Positions 13,232-16,302 of a DNA stretch of 16,302 nt are shown one piece after another. The translations under genes and the position numbers were made by a program. This DNA comes from Bdellovibrio sp. Its GTDB lineage: Bacteria; Bdellovibrionota; Bdellovibrionia; Bdellovibrionales; UBA1609. Below the pieces are notes generated by a model. That model was not told the origin of the DNA. It was given only the letters and a program-made list of their open reading frames with translations, and made no database searches. How positions within the stretch are numbered: the first letter of the stretch is position 1; every line of letters begins with the position of its first letter. Where the stretch lies: the NCBI GenBank assembly GCA_003694355.1, contig RFKI01000300.1, forward strand, positions 1 to 16,302, written 5' to 3'.

Positions 13232-15070
13232 TCAAGAGGGAATCTCTAAAGTTAGACAAATGGCTTTGAACATTTCCAGCTCTTTAGGTGATGTTTGTCC
13301 ATCATGCTCTATGCAGGTGAGACAGGATTGGACAAGCTTTTTCATTTCAAGAGGTTTTAAGTTTTGTAGTTGCTTTAAGGCGTGAATAAAAGTGCGTCCC
13401 GTGTAATCGTTTTGAGTGAGCTTGTTTGAGATTTGTCCAATAGCTTCTTTATAGGCTCTTTTAAAAGCCATGGAAGCTTGTTGTGGATCTGAGTGTCCAT
13501 AGTCCGCAAGAGCGGAAAGTACAGTTCGTACTTCTTGAGTCTTTTTAATTAGAGTTTCTGAGGGGTTATACTCTTTTTTTTCAGGCTTTTTTAAATAGTG
13601 CTCATAGGTCAGCAAAAGGGTGGCTTCAAACAGGTCGAGGTGTCCGTCCCATTCGATAAGAGCCTGAATGGCCGTTAAGAAAAGCTTTCTTTGAGACTCA
13701 GGTTTTTGTTTGAGAGCAGAAATACTCAGCATGACCAAGGCTAAACGCTTTGAAGCAGGGAGATTTTGAGCTTCCTGCACATATTGTTGAAGCTCTTCTT
13801 TAGAACAGTGAAAAGTTTCACAAAGAAGAGAGATCTGTTCCTTTTGTACTTGAGGGTTTGGACTTACAAGTAAAGAGAGGGCAACGAATGGGGCTTTGTT
13901 TTCATTTCTGGCCGATTCCAGAAGGGGGTTAGACAATTCCTGAAGGGTTGTTGCGGCTGCAAATATGGTGTGTTCCTGCGGCAACCCCAAGGACTTAAAA
14001 ATACTTTTGACACTTAAATTTTCGTTTGGTTTGGTCTTTGGGGCCTTTAACGGCTGAGGACTGCGTTGTTGGACAAAATCTTTATTCAAAAATCGTTTGT
14101 CTATAAGAGCAATTCGGCGATCTAAAGGTGGGTGAGTGGCCATCAGAGACTGTCTGAAGGCACTACTAAAAAACATATGGCTAACTTCTTCAGCTTTGTG
14201 ACTCTGTATAAAGGATCCGTTGCTATAGAATTTGATTTTGGCAAGGGCTCCAGCTAGCCCTTCAGGAAAGCGTGTGAACTGAATGGCGCTGGCATCGGCC
14301 AGGTATTCTCTTTGGCGGCAGACGGCTGCCCGAATCAGTCGAGCAATAACAACTCCGACGGAGCCAATAATAAATAAAGAAAGCCCCACCCAGAACACTT
14401 GCCCTCCGCCTTTTTGTCGACGACTTCGGTGACTTCTGTAAGATAAGGATCTCATGATTTGCAAGCCAATGGTTCCAATGGTGGCAATACCTGCTAGGTA
14501 ACCTAGAAGCTTTAAGTTGAGGCGACAATCGCCATGAAAAATATGACTGAACTCGTGAGCAACAACGCCTTGGAGTTCGTCACGAGATAACATGTCTATG
14601 GCGCCCTGTGTGACAGCAATCACTGAGTTCCCAATGGTGGTTCCTGCAGCAAAAGCATTGATGCCATTTTCATGTTTTAAAATAAAGACGGGAGGGACGG
14701 GAATTGTGGCTGCAATAGCCATTTCTTCAACAACGTTCATGAGTTTTTTTTCTTGAGGGTCGTTGGTTTGAGGGGAAACTCTTTGTCCTCCTAGATACAG
14801 TGCAATGTTTTCTCCAGAACCTCCAAACTTTTTCCATCTCAGATAACCGCTTACAGACATGATAATTAGTGTGATACCTGTAACCCATATGAAAGGAGTG
14901 ATGGGAAAGGAAGTTGAAGGGCCCCAGGGTGTTTTAGCGGTGTATTTGATCATAATGAGAAAGGTCACGCCATTGATGGCTAGTAAAACACCGATAACCG
15001 CTAGAGCAAACAGGAAAACAAGAAGCTTGGTGTTTCTTCGGGCTTTTTCCTGACGCTCAAAAAAAGACAT
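13232..15070 (-). CDS. M48 family (HtpX-like) membrane zinc metalloprotease with C-terminal TerB-like extension
   Basis: An integral-membrane zinc endopeptidase of 612 residues. Two N-terminal membrane segments (15-42, 58-75) precede the catalytic domain with H172-E173-F174-S175-H176 and the third zinc ligand E255 in REYLADASA (254-262). Two further hydrophobic segments (187-206, 225-246) lie between them, as in HtpX. ATHPPLDRRIALID (311-324) is the conserved end of the M48 domain. HtpX itself is about 290 residues; here some 280 more follow after a Pro/Lys linker (333-350). This extension includes two DG-containing helical repeats, LIEWDGHLDLFEATLL (471-486) and CIEHDGQTSPKELEMFKAI (586-604), resembling TerB/DjlA-type domains. 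It starts 3 bp after the lemA stop, so the two are cotranscribed. The likely role is membrane-protein quality control. Confidence 0.92.
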   Translation of the reverse strand: MSFFERQEKARRNTKLLVFLFALAVIGVLLAINGVTFLIMIKYTAKTPWGPSTSFPITPFIWVTGITLIIMSVSGYLRWKKFGGSGENIALYLGGQRVSPQTNDPQEKKLMNVVEEMAIAATIPVPPVFILKHENGINAFAAGTTIGNSVIAVTQGAIDMLSRDELQGVVAHEFSHIFHGDCRLNLKLLGYLAGIATIGTIGLQIMRSLSYRSHRSRRQKGGGQVFWVGLSLFIIGSVGVVIARLIRAAVCRQREYLADASAIQFTRFPEGLAGALAKIKFYSNGSFIQSHKAEEVSHMFFSSAFRQSLMATHPPLDRRIALIDKRFLNKDFVQQRSPQPLKAPKTKPNENLSVKSIFKSLGLPQEHTIFAAATTLQELSNPLLESARNENKAPFVALSLLVSPNPQVQKEQISLLCETFHCSKEELQQYVQEAQNLPASKRLALVMLSISALKQKPESQRKLFLTAIQALIEWDGHLDLFEATLLLTYEHYLKKPEKKEYNPSETLIKKTQEVRTVLSALADYGHSDPQQASMAFKRAYKEAIGQISNKLTQNDYTGRTFIHALKQLQNLKPLEMKKLVQSCLTCIEHDGQTSPKELEMFKAICLTLEIPS

Positions 15071-15073
15071 TTT

Positions 15074-15658
15074 TTAAAACTGAACTTTAACAGCCTGACG
15101 TTCTTCGGGCTTTTCAATTTCCAGTAATTGGGCTTCTTTGAAATTGAAAAAGTTAGCAATGAGGTTCGAAGGGAATTGTTCGCGTGCATTGTTGTAGGTC
15201 ATCACGCTGTCATTAAAGGCTTGGCGAGCAAAGGCAATTTTGTTTTCTGTGGAAGTCAGTTCTTCCATAAGTTGAGACATGGTTTGGTCTGACTTTATGG
15301 TGGGATAGTTTTCAAATAGAGCCATAAATTGTTTCATGCTGGCCCCAAGAAGAGATTCTGCTTGATTCAGCCCTTTTATGGCCTCGGCATCAGAGGGGTT
15401 TTGAGAGGCCTTCTGAGTGGCTTCATAAGCCTGGTTCCGCGCTCTAATCACTCCCTCAAGGGTCTCTCTTTCATGAGCCATGAACTTTTTAGCTGTTTCC
15501 ACAAGGTTAGGAATCAGATCATAGCGCCTTTTGAGTTGAACATCGATTTGAGCAAAAGCATTTTTGAAAGCATTTCGACGTCTAACCAGTGTGTTATAGG
15601 TGTTTATGATAAAAAGAGCGACAATGATAAGGGTTCCTATGCCGATCCAAAAACTCAC
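15074..15658 (-). CDS. lemA: LemA family membrane-anchored protein
   Basis: A 194-residue LemA protein. An N-terminal membrane anchor (4-22) is followed by NTYNTLVRRRN (19-29) and the family core with AQIDVQLKRRYDLIPNLVET (36-55), then long helices (60-110, 125-165) and the conserved end NNAREQFPSNLIANFFNF (156-173). The function of LemA is not settled; in many bacteria it sits beside an M48/HtpX protease, as here. The start is GTG at 15658, supported by AAGGAG 6 bp upstream. It lies just ahead of the protease (3-bp gap) and downstream of its own promoter, so it leads a two-gene operon. Confidence 0.95.
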   Translation of the reverse strand: MSFWIGIGTLIIVALFIINTYNTLVRRRNAFKNAFAQIDVQLKRRYDLIPNLVETAKKFMAHERETLEGVIRARNQAYEATQKASQNPSDAEAIKGLNQAESLLGASMKQFMALFENYPTIKSDQTMSQLMEELTSTENKIAFARQAFNDSVMTYNNAREQFPSNLIANFFNFKEAQLLEIEKPEERQAVKVQF

Positions 15659-15689
15659 AGTTGACTCCTTGGTGATTTATTGAGCCTTC

Positions 15690-15717
15690 ATTGTATGTTG
15701 TTTTTTTCAAAGAACAA
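15690..15717 (-). promoter_or_regulatory. Sigma70-type promoter for the lemA-M48 protease operon
   Basis: On the minus strand TTGTTC (15717-15712), a 16-bp A-rich spacer and TACAAT (15695-15690) make a plausible promoter. It starts about 25 nt before the lemA GTG and includes the AAGGAG ribosome binding site in the leader. It sits in the 81-bp gap after the upstream gene. Confidence 0.55.
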
Positions 15718-15739
15718 ACAAGAAAATGCAAAGAAGATC

Positions 15740-16302
15740 TCAATTAATAGATTGGGAAATAAAGCGATTTAAAAGTTTGTCTTTTTGGGTAAGATAGTGG
15801 GCATCAGCTTCGTGGAGTAAAGTCGAGAGGTGTTGCAGTTGGGCAATGAGACGAGAAGCGGAGTGAGGATTGTGGAAAACGCTGATGGAGTTACCCAAAG
15901 AAGCTTTAATACTTAAAAGCTCTCCATGAAGAGTTATGAGAAGTTGTTTGTAAGACCAAAGACGTAATGACAGAAGAACCTGAAGCCTTTGCTGGTTTTT
16001 TTGGTGGATTTTTTTCAAGGTTTCCAAGCGTCCAACGAGGCGTAAAGGCTTAGCGAGTTCTTTTTGTAAAAGGCGGTCACTTTTTTGAGCCCTTTCAATA
16101 AGGAGCACTTCTCTTGGGTCCAGAAAATTAATGCGCGTGATGTAGTCAGGTTGCTGATTTTGGGATGACTTTCGGTGATAAAGCTTTAAAGAAGGCACCA
16201 TGGTATTAATGATGTGAGACTTGTCCTGGAGCCATCTCAGGGCATGATAGTCAATGGGAGAGGCGGTAGCTTTATGGGCTTCTTCCACATAGGGAATGTA
16301 AA
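15740..16302 (-). CDS. Unrecognised protein, C-terminal part only (gene enters from right edge)
   Basis: The frame ending at TGA 15742-15740 is open to the right edge, so at least 187 codons are coding and the N-terminus is missing. A GTG at 16288 exists in frame, but sense codons (Tyr-Ile-Pro-Tyr) precede it with no ribosome binding site, so it is probably not the start. The visible part is rich in Leu, Lys, Gln and His, with no signal peptide or membrane segment. Residues after about 60 from the GTG (LLIERAQKSDRLLQKEL onward) look like successive amphipathic helices or a coiled coil. No family is recognised. It lies on the same strand as lemA but is separated from it by a promoter. Confidence 0.6.
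   Translation of the reverse strand, partial: YIPYVEEAHKATASPIDYHALRWLQDKSHIINTMVPSLKLYHRKSSQNQQPDYITRINFLDPREVLLIERAQKSDRLLQKELAKPLRLVGRLETLKKIHQKNQQRLQVLLSLRLWSYKQLLITLHGELLSIKASLGNSISVFHNPHSASRLIAQLQHLSTLLHEADAHYLTQKDKLLNRFISQSIN

Overview
This window is compact bacterial chromosome with moderate-to-low GC and T-rich sense strands. It reads as a Gram-negative: there is a lipoprotein murein transglycosylase (MltA), a secreted Cys-containing protein and a periplasmic phosphate-binding protein. SpoVG in a non-sporulating, Gram-negative gene set, next to tRNA-Gln, ATP-type PEP carboxykinase and a ferritin-fused VIT transporter, suggests a Bdellovibrionota/deltaproteobacteria-like lineage. That placement is inference only. 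No phage, IS element, CRISPR array or rRNA is visible.

Layout. (1) 1-3289, minus strand: a tight operon arsM > pstS > pstC > pstA, running off the left edge. It joins an As(III) S-adenosylmethionine methyltransferase to a phosphate ABC importer. (2) 3290-3536: a divergent control region with a perfect inverted repeat, GGTCAA-N7-TTGACC. (3) 3537-6643, plus strand: a sterol desaturase/fatty acid hydroxylase family membrane enzyme, pckA, and a small ICMT/NnrU-like membrane methyltransferase. (4) 6619-8165, minus strand: trhP (U32 family tRNA U34 hydroxylase) translationally coupled through ATGA to a small AroQ-type chorismate mutase. (5) 8262-13221, plus strand: mltA with a readable promoter, an MbfA-like iron exporter, spoVG, tRNA-Gln(TTG) and a large secreted protein of unknown function. 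(6) 13232-16302, minus strand: lemA followed by an M48 (HtpX-like) membrane metalloprotease with an unusual C-terminal extension, preceded by the 3' part of an unrecognised gene that enters from the right edge.

Most notable links. In Escherichia coli, prephenate is needed for TrhP-dependent hydroxylation of U34 and is also the precursor of carboxy-SAM for the next step to cmo5U34. A chorismate mutase (the enzyme that makes prephenate) overlapping the trhP stop codon therefore looks like metabolite supply wired to wobble-base modification. Its active site keeps six of the seven E. coli AroQ residues at identical spacing but appears to lack the catalytic Gln. The second link is arsM at the head of a pst operon, joining arsenic methylation to phosphate uptake.
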